Shown piece by piece: positions 35,771 through 45,265 of a DNA stretch of 64,000 bases. The DNA comes from Myxococcales bacterium (GTDB taxonomy: Bacteria > Myxococcota_A > Polyangia > Nannocystales > Nannocystaceae), in NCBI GenBank assembly GCA_020633295.1, contig JACKDW010000011.1:257542-321541 (forward strand). The letters run 5' to 3'. The notes beneath the pieces are model-generated. The model saw nothing but the letters and a program-made list of their open reading frames with translations, was not told the origin of the DNA and did no database searches. Numbering within the stretch: the first letter of the stretch is position 1; every line of letters starts with the position of its first letter. Position numbers and translations under genes: made by a program.

Positions 35771-35876
35771 GCCGGCGCCGCGCCGGGCGAGATGCCTAAT
35801 GTGAATTTAGGGTCATGTGATCCGGCGCGGAGAATTGCGCTTCGCCGCGGGCGCGCTCGCGAGTATCCTATGGGAC

Positions 35877-36470
35877 ATGTGGAATCAGGCGCGCGCGCTG
35901 CTGCTGCCGGCGCTGGTCTCGTCGTCGCTGCTCGGCGCGGCGGGCTGCGCCGCGCGGACGCTCGACGACGAGGGCGTCGGCGACGCGGGCGGCGACGTCG
36001 GGGGGTCGAGCGACGCCTGGTCTGAGCAGCCGATCGAGCCGGGCGACGGCGAGGGCGGGCGCGCGCACGGGATGACGTGGTCGGTGCTCGCGGTCGACGA
36101 GGGCGTGGGCGCGGCGCTCGTCGGCTGCGGCGTCAGCTGCGACCCCTACGTCGGCGACACGAAGTGCAACAAGAAGCTGCCGGTGCTGTGCCTGCGGACA
36201 ACCGGCGCGCCCAACCCCGGGATCGAGACCGACTACTATCACGGCTGGGCGCGCGGCGAGGTGGCGCTGACGGAGCCCGTCCGCGGCGACGCGCTGCGCT
36301 CGGTCGACGACGCCGATCGCCTCTGTCGCGAGCAGCTGGGCGAGGGCTTCGGCATGGCGGAGTTCCACGACGGCGGCGGCGGCTGGAACTGGTGGGCCCA
36401 CGGGGCGCCCGACGGCGAGCGGCGCTTCTGGGTGTGGATCGACGATCAGCCGCGCGGGAATTGTTTTTAA
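35877..36470 (+). CDS. Cys-rich lipoprotein of unknown function
   Basis: About 197 residues: a signal peptide with lipobox LGAAGC (Cys23), an acidic Gly/Asp spacer, then a compact domain with five cysteines (GCGVSCDPYVGDTKCNKKLP, LCLRTTGAP, LCREQLG, GNCF). The motif MAEFHDGGGGWNWWAHG with a final DDQPRGNCF recurs, as far as I recall, in unassigned secreted proteins of myxobacteria and some gammaproteobacteria. ATG 35877 is selected because it opens the signal peptide; an upstream in-frame start would add 20 residues. No ribosome site is obvious. Confidence 0.75.
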   Translation: MWNQARALLLPALVSSSLLGAAGCAARTLDDEGVGDAGGDVGGSSDAWSEQPIEPGDGEGGRAHGMTWSVLAVDEGVGAALVGCGVSCDPYVGDTKCNKKLPVLCLRTTGAPNPGIETDYYHGWARGEVALTEPVRGDALRSVDDADRLCREQLGEGFGMAEFHDGGGGWNWWAHGAPDGERRFWVWIDDQPRGNCF

Positions 36471-36497
36471 AGGCCCGCGAGCGCGCGCGCGCGCGCG

Positions 36498-37775
36498 TCA
36501 GTCCGGCTTGTTTCGGCCGTCGAGCTCGAGGCCGCGCTCGAGCCAGCGGGTCGCCGCGCGCTGGCCCGCCTCGTACATCTCGCGCAGCGCCGCCGCCTCA
36601 AAGTACAGGTACGAGCCGGCGTTGAACAGCGCGCTCGAGCGCGGGCGGATCGGCATGAAGAGCTCGACGACGCTGAGGTTGTCGTCGGGCAGGCGCGCCG
36701 CGACCTCGTTGCGCTCGAGCAGCAGCTTGCGGTCGATGCGGTAGGCGTTCTCGAGGAAGGCGTCGACCAGGCGCTCGAGCGCGTCGCCGAAGCTGTGCAT
36801 GGGCCGGCGGTCGTGGTGGTCGCCGACGGTGACGAGCACCGGCACGATCCGGCGGGCGCCGAGCGCGACGCAGGGCGCCATCGGCGAGTTGACGAGCAGG
36901 CCGCCGTCCCAGAGGTCGAGCTCGCCGACGCGCACGGGGTTGAACAGCAGCGGGATCGAGGCGCTCGCGAGGATCATGTCGAGCGTCAGCGTGGGCTCGT
37001 AGCGGTAGTGTCGCGCCGAGGCGCGCGGGTGCTTCTCGGGGCGGTGGTTGACGATCCGGACGACGCCGCCGGTGTGCACGTCGACGGTGTTGATCGCGAG
37101 GCGCACGCGCGTGCGCGGCAGTCGATGGCCCCCGATCGCGCGGGCGAAGCGCTCGCGGAAGGGCTCGGTGTCGAACAGGTGCGAGGTCGCGATCGCGTCG
37201 AGGACGACGCTGATGCTGTCGAAGCGCGCGGTCAGGATGAACTCGAGCAGCAGCGCGATCAGCCCGCTCGGGGAGTGAATCGGGTGCTTGCGGACGAGCC
37301 GGACGAGCTGCCGCAGCTCGCGGCCGCGGCGGCCCAGCGCGCGCAGCGGCTCGCGCACGACGAGGCGCCGTAGGATCCGCCGCAGCTCGGCGAAGAATTT
37401 GACGTTGGCGACGACGGGTGGGTGGTCGGCGAGGTCGATCCAGAAGTTGAGGATGTCCTCCGGCGAGAGCCCGGCCGCGATCAGGCTGCCGTTGAGCGCG
37501 CCCGCCGAGGTCCCGCTGATGACGTCGGGCAGGCGCCCGATGCCGCGGGGGTGGTCACGCAGGACCTTCCAGACGCCGACCTGAAACGCGCCGCGGGCTC
37601 CTCCGCCGGAGAGCACGAGGCCGATCGGACGTTCGGGGTCCGGGGCGAGCGATGTCCGGCCGGGGCAGATGTCCGATGATACAGCGTTCGCGCGGCGGGC
37701 CAAAGCGCGCGGCGATGTCGTGGCGGCCCCGACCTGCGCATACACGCGAGTCGGCGAGCCGCGCGTCGAGATCAT
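36498..37775 (-). CDS. Patatin-like phospholipase
   Basis: A 425-residue patatin-family lipid acyl hydrolase. It has the oxyanion Gly-rich LSGGGARGAFQVGV, the nucleophile elbow ISGTSAGALNG (GxSxG) and the catalytic Asp in DLWDGGLLVNS, a Ser-Asp dyad. The long insertion after the nucleophile (Arg-rich, near residues 120-190) is more than usual. No signal peptide is seen; the first ~45 residues look unstructured and the true start may be internal. It is the last gene before the DUF4874/4832-like lipoprotein gene on the same strand, with a 27-base gap. Confidence 0.88.
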   Translation of the reverse strand: MISTRGSPTRVYAQVGAATTSPRALARRANAVSSDICPGRTSLAPDPERPIGLVLSGGGARGAFQVGVWKVLRDHPRGIGRLPDVISGTSAGALNGSLIAAGLSPEDILNFWIDLADHPPVVANVKFFAELRRILRRLVVREPLRALGRRGRELRQLVRLVRKHPIHSPSGLIALLLEFILTARFDSISVVLDAIATSHLFDTEPFRERFARAIGGHRLPRTRVRLAINTVDVHTGGVVRIVNHRPEKHPRASARHYRYEPTLTLDMILASASIPLLFNPVRVGELDLWDGGLLVNSPMAPCVALGARRIVPVLVTVGDHHDRRPMHSFGDALERLVDAFLENAYRIDRKLLLERNEVAARLPDDNLSVVELFMPIRPRSSALFNAGSYLYFEAAALREMYEAGQRAATRWLERGLELDGRNKPD

Positions 37776-37802
37776 CCGCGCGCCGACGAGACGCGGCGGG
37801 TG

Positions 37803-39449
37803 CTAGTCCGGGTCGAAGCCGAAGGTCTGCTCCTCGAGCGCGCCGCCGGGGCCGTCGGGGTCGATCTCGATGACGCCGAGGGTGTTGCGCCCCGCGCTCC
37901 AGACGCCCTCGTTGGCGAGGCGGATGGCGTACTCGGGTCGCTCGGCGAGCGTCGGGCTCTCGTCGGGGAGCGCGAGCGCGAGCTCGTAGGTCCCCGGCGT
38001 GAGGTCGTCGGGGAGGCGCAGCGCCCCGCTGATCAGGTGCGTCTGGCCCGCGCGCCAGGTTCTAAGGTCGTCGTCGAGCGTGACCGCGTGCTCGCCGTTG
38101 GGCCCGGAGAGCACCAGCCGCGCGCGCCGCGGGTTATACGGCGCGGCCCAGCCGACGTTGTCGAGCTCGACGACGAGCGGGAACCACCCGCCGGGGCGCG
38201 CGGTCGGGGCGAGCTGGGCGCTGGTCAGCTGGAGGCGGTAGCCGAGCAGGCGATCGATGGTCTCGTAGCAGCCGCCGTCCTGCCACGACGCGATCACGTC
38301 GGGGTGCCAGTCCTGGTTGATGAAGCTGTAGTGAAAGCGCGCGAGCTCGAGGAGCGCGGTCGCGCACTCGGAGCGCGGCGGGTTGTCTTTGCAGGTCTCC
38401 CCGCCCATGACGACGAACGCGGTGTCCTGCTCGACGTACTGCTTCCACGGCTCGATCTGGTCGTCGGGGTAGGTGCCCTCGTCGGTGTCGCTCGCGAGGA
38501 AGCAGTCGTTGTGGTGGCCGACGCGGGCCTTGTCGCCGCCATCGAGGAACTCGTCCTCGGTCAGCGGCGCGCCGTAGAGCTCGTCCTTGTACAGCGGGTA
38601 GCGCAGCTGGGTCGTGCGCGACGGCGGGATCGCGGTCAGCAGCGCGCTCAAGATCTCGGCCTTGTGCGGCAGCAGGTCGTTGGTCGAGGTGTGCCACTCG
38701 CCCCACGCGCCGATGAAGCCGGCCTGCACGAGCGCGATCACGTCCTCGTGCTCGGCGAGCAGCGGCGCGAGCTGGTCGATGTGCGCGAGCACCCACTGCA
38801 GCGGCGCGTCGGGCTCGGAGTCGGGGTAGGGGCCCTCGTTGTACGCGAACCGCAGGATGACCTTGAGGCCAGCATCTCGGGCGTCGTCGAGGCCGGCCTC
38901 GAGGTCGTCGAGTAGCGGCTGCGCGATCGCCTGGGTGCGGTAGTCGTCGAGCCGCACGTAGCTGAACAGCAGCCGAGTGCCGTCTGCGGCGAACTCCTGC
39001 AGGTCCCAGCCCTCGGTGAGCTCGACGTAGCGGTAGATGCCGCGCTCGGGGTTGGGGAACACCTCGTCGGTGGGCGTGTAGGCGACGGGCGCGGTCGGGG
39101 CCGGCTCGACATCAGGCCCGGCGGTGCCCGTCGTGTCGGTCTCGCCGGGCGTGGTCGTGGTGGTCGTGTTGGTGGTCGTGGTGGTCGTGGTGGTCGTGTT
39201 GGTCGTGTTGGTCGTGTTGGTCGTCGCGTCGGTCGCGGTCGCGCTCGTCGTCGATCCGTCGGAGCCCGCGCTCGTCGACGTGCCCTCGGAGGTCGCGCCC
39301 TCGGTCGCGGCGTCGCTCTCGCCCGAGTCGCCGGCGCAGCTCGGCATCGCGAGCGCGAGCGCGAGCGGGGTGATGAGCCAGCGCGCGACGGCGTGGCGTG
39401 AGGGGGGGCGGCGTGCGGGCGAGCGAGTGCGCATGGCGGTCTGCGTCAT
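37803..39449 (-). CDS. DUF4874/DUF4832-like secreted lipoprotein
   Basis: A 548-residue lipoprotein with a signal peptide (lipobox MPSC), a long Thr/Asn-rich linker (~residues 47-115) and then a glycoside-hydrolase-like barrel: FPNPERGIYRYVEL, LLFSYVRLDDYR, GLKVILRFAYNEG, GFIGAWGEWHTS, RTTQLRYPLYKDEL, GHHNDCFLAS and CYETIDRLLGYR. These match the DUF4874 plus DUF4832 pair, whose activity is unknown but which sits in secreted polysaccharide-type proteins. A C-terminal beta domain follows. ATG 39449 is used; an in-frame ATG five codons later is as likely. Confidence 0.85.
   Translation of the reverse strand: MTQTAMRTRSPARRPPSRHAVARWLITPLALALAMPSCAGDSGESDAATEGATSEGTSTSAGSDGSTTSATATDATTNTTNTTNTTTTTTTTTNTTTTTTPGETDTTGTAGPDVEPAPTAPVAYTPTDEVFPNPERGIYRYVELTEGWDLQEFAADGTRLLFSYVRLDDYRTQAIAQPLLDDLEAGLDDARDAGLKVILRFAYNEGPYPDSEPDAPLQWVLAHIDQLAPLLAEHEDVIALVQAGFIGAWGEWHTSTNDLLPHKAEILSALLTAIPPSRTTQLRYPLYKDELYGAPLTEDEFLDGGDKARVGHHNDCFLASDTDEGTYPDDQIEPWKQYVEQDTAFVVMGGETCKDNPPRSECATALLELARFHYSFINQDWHPDVIASWQDGGCYETIDRLLGYRLQLTSAQLAPTARPGGWFPLVVELDNVGWAAPYNPRRARLVLSGPNGEHAVTLDDDLRTWRAGQTHLISGALRLPDDLTPGTYELALALPDESPTLAERPEYAIRLANEGVWSAGRNTLGVIEIDPDGPGGALEEQTFGFDPD
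39151..39226. repeat. Imperfect short tandem repeat encoding a Thr/Asn linker
   Basis: GTGGTCGTGTTGGTC-like units encode (minus strand) the Thr/Asn run in the linker of the DUF4874/4832-like lipoprotein. It is in frame in trinucleotide steps, so length changes would keep the reading frame. Confidence 0.75.
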
Positions 39450-39523
39450 TGTGCACCACGGCCCGCGCGCCGCAGCGCGGGCGCCCGATTGAGCTCGCGG
39501 GCCGAATCGGCTACACGACGCGG

Positions 39524-40249
39524 GTGCCGAGCCAGACGCGAGAGGTCAGCGTGGGGCCGCGGCCGGGCTGCGTGCGCGACAGCTCGGGCGCCGTGCTCGA
39601 GATCCCGGCCGGCTGGGCGCTGCTGCCTGCGGGCGACGCCGGGCTGACGCGCCGGGTCAAGCGCGCCGGGCCGAGCTGGACGCTGCGGGCGCGTCGCGGC
39701 AAGCGGGTGATCTCGCTCGGGCTGTGGGCGCCCGCCGAGACGATCGCGCGCGAGCGCGCGGCGCTCGAGCAGGAGCGCGCGACGCCGACCTACGCGCGCA
39801 AGCTCGAGACGGATCGACGTCGCCGCGCGCGCGAGCAGGCCCGCTACGCGCTCGAGTTCCAGGCCGCGGTGATCGAGTTCCTGGACTTCGCGCCATGTCA
39901 CTTGGAGCTGGCGCGCACGCTCGCGGAGGCGATCACGGCCCACGCGGCGGCGGTCGGCAGCGGGACGGTCGCGCGGACCCAGCGGATCCCGCTCGCGCGC
40001 CGGGCCGAGGCCGCGACGATCGCCTGGCTGCGCCACCAGACGACCGCCTACGACGAGCTGAAGATCCCGCGGGTCAAGGGCATGCGCCGCGAGGTGCGTC
40101 GGCTGCTCGCGCAGCGCTCGCGCCAGCTGCTCGAGCGCTACCGCCGGGGTGAGGCGGTCGCGGCCGAGCGCTGCCCGCTGCGGGCCGGCCTCGCGCGCGC
40201 GCCGGGTCCCGACGCGGGCGACGACGAGGGCTTCGAGCTCGAGATCTGA
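39524..40249 (+). CDS. DUF2293-domain-like protein
   Basis: About 241 residues, very rich in Arg/Ala. The C-terminal part (RRAEAATIAWLRHQTTAYDE, then KIPRVKGMRREVRRLLAQRS) fits the DUF2293 pattern AxxAxxRHxxTxYDxL, a family of unknown function. A GTG at 39524 gives a plausible length; the longer open frame upstream overlaps the start of the divergent DUF4874/4832-like gene. No signal peptide or membrane segment is present. Confidence 0.66.
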   Translation: MPSQTREVSVGPRPGCVRDSSGAVLEIPAGWALLPAGDAGLTRRVKRAGPSWTLRARRGKRVISLGLWAPAETIARERAALEQERATPTYARKLETDRRRRAREQARYALEFQAAVIEFLDFAPCHLELARTLAEAITAHAAAVGSGTVARTQRIPLARRAEAATIAWLRHQTTAYDELKIPRVKGMRREVRRLLAQRSRQLLERYRRGEAVAAERCPLRAGLARAPGPDAGDDEGFELEI

Positions 40250-40354
40250 GCCGCGTCGTCGCGGCGCGCGGCCGCTGGCGACGCGCCGTGACCCGATCAC
40301 GGCGGCGCCCGGCCGACGGAGGTCGACCGGGCGCGTACGCAGCGAGCGCGACGG

Positions 40355-42295
<1,941 letters not shown>

Positions 42296-42305
42296 GACTA
42301 CAAAG

Positions 42306-42334
42306 ACTAGAGAATTGTTTGCCGGTGATTGCAA
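42306..42334 (-). promoter_or_regulatory. Candidate housekeeping promoter of the IgGFc-like lipoprotein gene
   Basis: On the minus strand TTGCAA (42334-42329) and TCTAGT (42311-42306) are 17 bases apart, in an AT-rich patch. The start of transcription would fall only a few bases before the ATG at 42295, so the mRNA would be nearly leaderless. No ribosome site is visible, which fits. Confidence 0.42.
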
Positions 42335-42426
42335 CCAGGGGATCCACGGGCTTGCGCGCGAGCCGTCGTGCCCTGGAGCCGACCCACGTGCGACGCGCGC
42401 GGGCGCGCTTCTGCTATGGTCGCGCA

Positions 42427-43491
42427 GTGTCGCGCACCCGCGTCCTCCTCCCCGATGCGCCCGGCATCGAGCGCGCCGCCTCGCTGCTGCGGGCCGGCGA
42501 GCTCGTCGCGTTCCCGACCGAGACCGTCTACGGGCTCGGCGCGGACGCGCGGGACGTCGCGGCCGTCCGCTCGATCTTCGCGGCGAAGGGGCGGCCGGCG
42601 GATAATCCGTTGATCGTGCACGTCGCCGAGCGAGAGGCGCTCGCGCGGCTCGGCGTCGTCGGCGACGCTGTGCCGTGCGCGCTGGACGAGCTCGCGCGCC
42701 GGTTCTGGCCGGGCCCGCTCACCCTCGTCGTGCCGCGCGGGCCGTCGATCCCGGACGTCGTGACCGCGGGGCGCTCGACCGTGGCCGTGCGCGTCCCAGA
42801 TCACCCGGTCGCGCGCGCGCTGCTGGAGCGCAGCGGCGTGCCGGTCGCCGCGCCGTCGGCGAACCGCTCGGGGCGCCCGAGCCCGACGCGAGCTGAACAT
42901 GTCCTCGCGGACCTAGACGGCAGGATCCCGGCGATCGTCGACGGCGGGTCGACATCGGTCGGGCTCGAGTCGACGGTCCTCGACCTGACCGCGTCGCCGC
43001 CGATCGTGCTCCGCCGCGGCGGCGTCACGATCGCGGCGCTGCGGCGCGCGCTCGGGGAGGTGCGCGCGCTCGACGAGCTCGCGCTGGGCGAGGGCTCGCG
43101 CGCGTCGCTGGAGCTGCGCTCGCCGGGGCTGCGGCATCGACACTACGCGCCGCGCGCTCGCGTGCTGCTGGCGCCGGAGGCCGACGCGGTGGCGCTGGCG
43201 GCGGCGCGCGCGGACGCGGGCGCGCGGGTGGGCCTGATGCTCCGCGCCGAGGCGAGCGCGCTGGCGGACGCGCGGCGGCTGGCGGACGCGCGCGCGGAGG
43301 TGGCGCTGCGCGTGATGCCGGAGACGCCCGAGGGCTACGCGCGCGCGCTCTACTCGAGCTTGCGAGCGCTCGACGACGCGGGCGCGCAGGAGATCGTCGT
43401 CGGCGAGGTGCCGGCGGCGGGGCTCGGCGCGTCGATCCTCGATCGCCTCCGGAGAGCCGCGGACGCCGGGCCCTCGGGCGCGGACGGCTAG
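42427..43491 (+). CDS. L-threonylcarbamoyladenylate synthase (Sua5/YwlC/YrdC family)
   Basis: This enzyme makes threonylcarbamoyl-AMP for the t6A modification of tRNAs that read ANN codons. The 354-residue protein has the YrdC core (GELVAFPTETVYGLGADA, KGRPADNPLIVHV, RFWPGPLTLVVPR, VAVRVPDHPVARAL, PVAAPSANRSGRPSPT) followed by a Sua5-type C-terminal domain (SPGLRHRHYAPRAR), the longer of the two bacterial forms. GTG 42427 fits the family start; the longer frame runs into the divergent lipoprotein promoter. Probably essential. Confidence 0.94.
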   Translation: MSRTRVLLPDAPGIERAASLLRAGELVAFPTETVYGLGADARDVAAVRSIFAAKGRPADNPLIVHVAEREALARLGVVGDAVPCALDELARRFWPGPLTLVVPRGPSIPDVVTAGRSTVAVRVPDHPVARALLERSGVPVAAPSANRSGRPSPTRAEHVLADLDGRIPAIVDGGSTSVGLESTVLDLTASPPIVLRRGGVTIAALRRALGEVRALDELALGEGSRASLELRSPGLRHRHYAPRARVLLAPEADAVALAAARADAGARVGLMLRAEASALADARRLADARAEVALRVMPETPEGYARALYSSLRALDDAGAQEIVVGEVPAAGLGASILDRLRRAADAGPSGADG

Positions 43492-43569
43492 GTCAGGAGG
43501 GGCGCTCACGGCCTGGACGTCGCGCGCACAGCCTGGCGCGGCGCGGGAGCGCCGTGGTAGAGCGGCAGC

Positions 43570-44778
43570 ATGCGCGCGCGCCTGCCAGCGATCGCCCTGC
43601 TGGCGACGATCGGGGCGCGGGGCGCGTCGGCCCGGGCGGCGACGGGCGACGAGGGCCGGCCCGAGGTGGTGCTCGTCGTGCCGCAGCGCGCGGGGGAGCT
43701 GGACGAGCGCGCGGCGTCGACGGTCCAGTCACACCTGCTTGAAGAACCATGTACGATCGCGCTGCGCCGACCGGCGGCGGGCGGCGACCCGTTCGAGGAG
43801 GCGCGCCGCTACGCGCGGGAGCGCGACGCCGCGATCGTGCTGTGGATCGAGCTCGAGGGGGCGGACGAGCGCGGCGCGGGCGAGCGCGACGCCTTCCTGC
43901 TCTACGTGCTCGAGCGCGACGCGGCGGGGTTGGTGGGGCGACGCGTCGAGATCATGCCCGAGGCCCCGAGCGCGGCCGTCGAGACGCTGGCGAACGTCGC
44001 GGGCGCGGTGGCCTCCGCGCTGCTGGCCGGCGACGCGGTGGCGCTCGAGCCGGCGGAGACGCTGCGCGCGGCGACGGCGGACGAGGCGCGCGAGCCCGTG
44101 GCGAACGCGCCGGCGCCGACGGCCGCGCCCGCGCGGCCGCCGGCGGCGGAGCCGAGCCGACGCGCGTCGAAGCCGGAGGCGCGCGCGCCGTCGCCAGCGG
44201 GGCGCGAGGGCCCGCGGCGGATGGGCCTGTCCCTCGGGTACTCCGGGAACATCTTCGCCAGCGGGGTCGGGTGGCAGAGCGCGATCGCGGCCGCGATCTC
44301 GTGGCTGCCGGCGCCGGGCGCCCGCGTCTCGCTCGGCTATGACTTCGTGTTCCCGAGCGCCGTGGAGACGCCGCTCGCCGCGTTCTCCTTGCGACGGCAC
44401 CCGGTCAGCCTGTCCGGCGCGTATCGCTTCGTGATCGTCCGCGGGCTCGACGTCGAGCTCGGCGCGCGCGTCACCGTGGACCCGATCGCGCGGGTGACCG
44501 CGAGCGATCAGGGGGCGCCCGCTCGGGAGGCGCGCGCGGTGTACGTGTTCAGCGGCGTCGCGCCGACGGTCGGGCTCGGCTATCAGCTCGCGCCCGAGCT
44601 GCGCCTCGGGCTGTTCGTCGGCGTCGAGGCGGTGCTCTCGCGCACGCGCTACAGCGTGCAGCTCCCGGACCGGCGGATGATCGTGGTCGACCCGTACCCG
44701 GTGCGCGCGCTCGCGGGGCTGCGGCTCGACTTCTCGTTCCTGCGCGCGCGCTCGTCGGCCGCGCGGGCGCGCGAGTGA
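43570..44778 (+). CDS. Exported protein with predicted outer-membrane beta-barrel
   Basis: A 402-residue protein with a signal peptide (ARLPAIALLATIGARGASARA), an N-terminal domain (PEVVLVVPQRAGELDERAAS...) and a Pro/Ala-rich linker near residues 165-215. The C-terminal half has alternating polar/hydrophobic strands (LSLGYSGNIFASG, RVSLGYDFVF, LSGAYRFVIVRGLDVELGARV, VGLGYQLAPELRLGLFVGVEAV) ending in LDFSFL, typical of an eight-stranded outer-membrane barrel. No family is recognised. The gene starts 78 bases after the Sua5 gene and is convergent with the GAF fragment at 44826. Confidence 0.75.
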   Translation: MRARLPAIALLATIGARGASARAATGDEGRPEVVLVVPQRAGELDERAASTVQSHLLEEPCTIALRRPAAGGDPFEEARRYARERDAAIVLWIELEGADERGAGERDAFLLYVLERDAAGLVGRRVEIMPEAPSAAVETLANVAGAVASALLAGDAVALEPAETLRAATADEAREPVANAPAPTAAPARPPAAEPSRRASKPEARAPSPAGREGPRRMGLSLGYSGNIFASGVGWQSAIAAAISWLPAPGARVSLGYDFVFPSAVETPLAAFSLRRHPVSLSGAYRFVIVRGLDVELGARVTVDPIARVTASDQGAPAREARAVYVFSGVAPTVGLGYQLAPELRLGLFVGVEAVLSRTRYSVQLPDRRMIVVDPYPVRALAGLRLDFSFLRARSSAARARE

Positions 44779-44800
44779 CCGCGCCGCGCACGACGACGCG

Positions 44801-44832
44801 CGATTAACATGCTTGATGAGACATGTTAATCG
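44801..44832. terminator. Inverted repeat between convergent genes, possible bidirectional terminator
   Basis: CGATTAACATG and CATGTTAATCG pair perfectly over 11 bp around a 10-base loop, in an otherwise G+C-rich area. The stop codon of the minus-strand GAF fragment lies inside the right arm. There is no U-run, so a protein-binding site is an alternative. Confidence 0.45.
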
Positions 44833-45188
44833 ACGAGCAGCGCGAGCGCGGCCTGGGTAGCGAGCAGCTCGACGAGCTCGACGCGCGCGCGCGTGAAGAC
44901 GCCGGCGGTCAGCGTGTTCTCGAGGTAGAGCGCGCCGACGCTGCGCTCGCGGTGCCGCAGCGGGACGCACAGCAGCGCGCGGGGGCGCCGGCGCTGGACG
45001 TAGGGCGAGCGCGCGAGCTCGGGGTCGGCGAGCGCGTTGTCCACGACGAGCGCCTCGTCGGCGACGCCGACGTGCTCGATGAGCGCGCGCGGGATCTCGA
45101 GCTGCGCGTCGTCGGTCGCCTCGCCGCGCGACTCGTGGTTGTAGACGGCCGCGACGGTGAGCGGGCCGCCGCGCGAGAGCATCAGCAC
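44826..45188 (-). CDS. GAF-domain fragment, C-terminal part of a frameshifted kinase/ATPase gene
   Basis: The 120 residues are a GAF domain (YNHESRGEATDDAQLEIPRA; YVQRRRPRALLCVPLRHRER; GALYLENTLTAGVFTRARVE; LLATQAALAL). The same frame stays open upstream to about 45310, encoding LLEAARALSREPSARRLVDT and LIQICARESGAERGVLML, exactly the segment that joins TPR and GAF parts in multidomain kinase/AAA proteins. So it is almost surely the 3' end of the gene whose ATPase/TPR part ends at 45266. It stops right after GAF, with no histidine kinase module, unlike many relatives. Confidence 0.75.
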   Translation of the reverse strand: MLMLSRGGPLTVAAVYNHESRGEATDDAQLEIPRALIEHVGVADEALVVDNALADPELARSPYVQRRRPRALLCVPLRHRERSVGALYLENTLTAGVFTRARVELVELLATQAALALLVD

Positions 45189-45265
45189 GCCGCGCTCGGC
45201 GCCTGACTCGCGCGCGCAGATCTGGATGAGCGTGTCGACGAGGCGCCGCGCGCTCGGCTCGCGAC

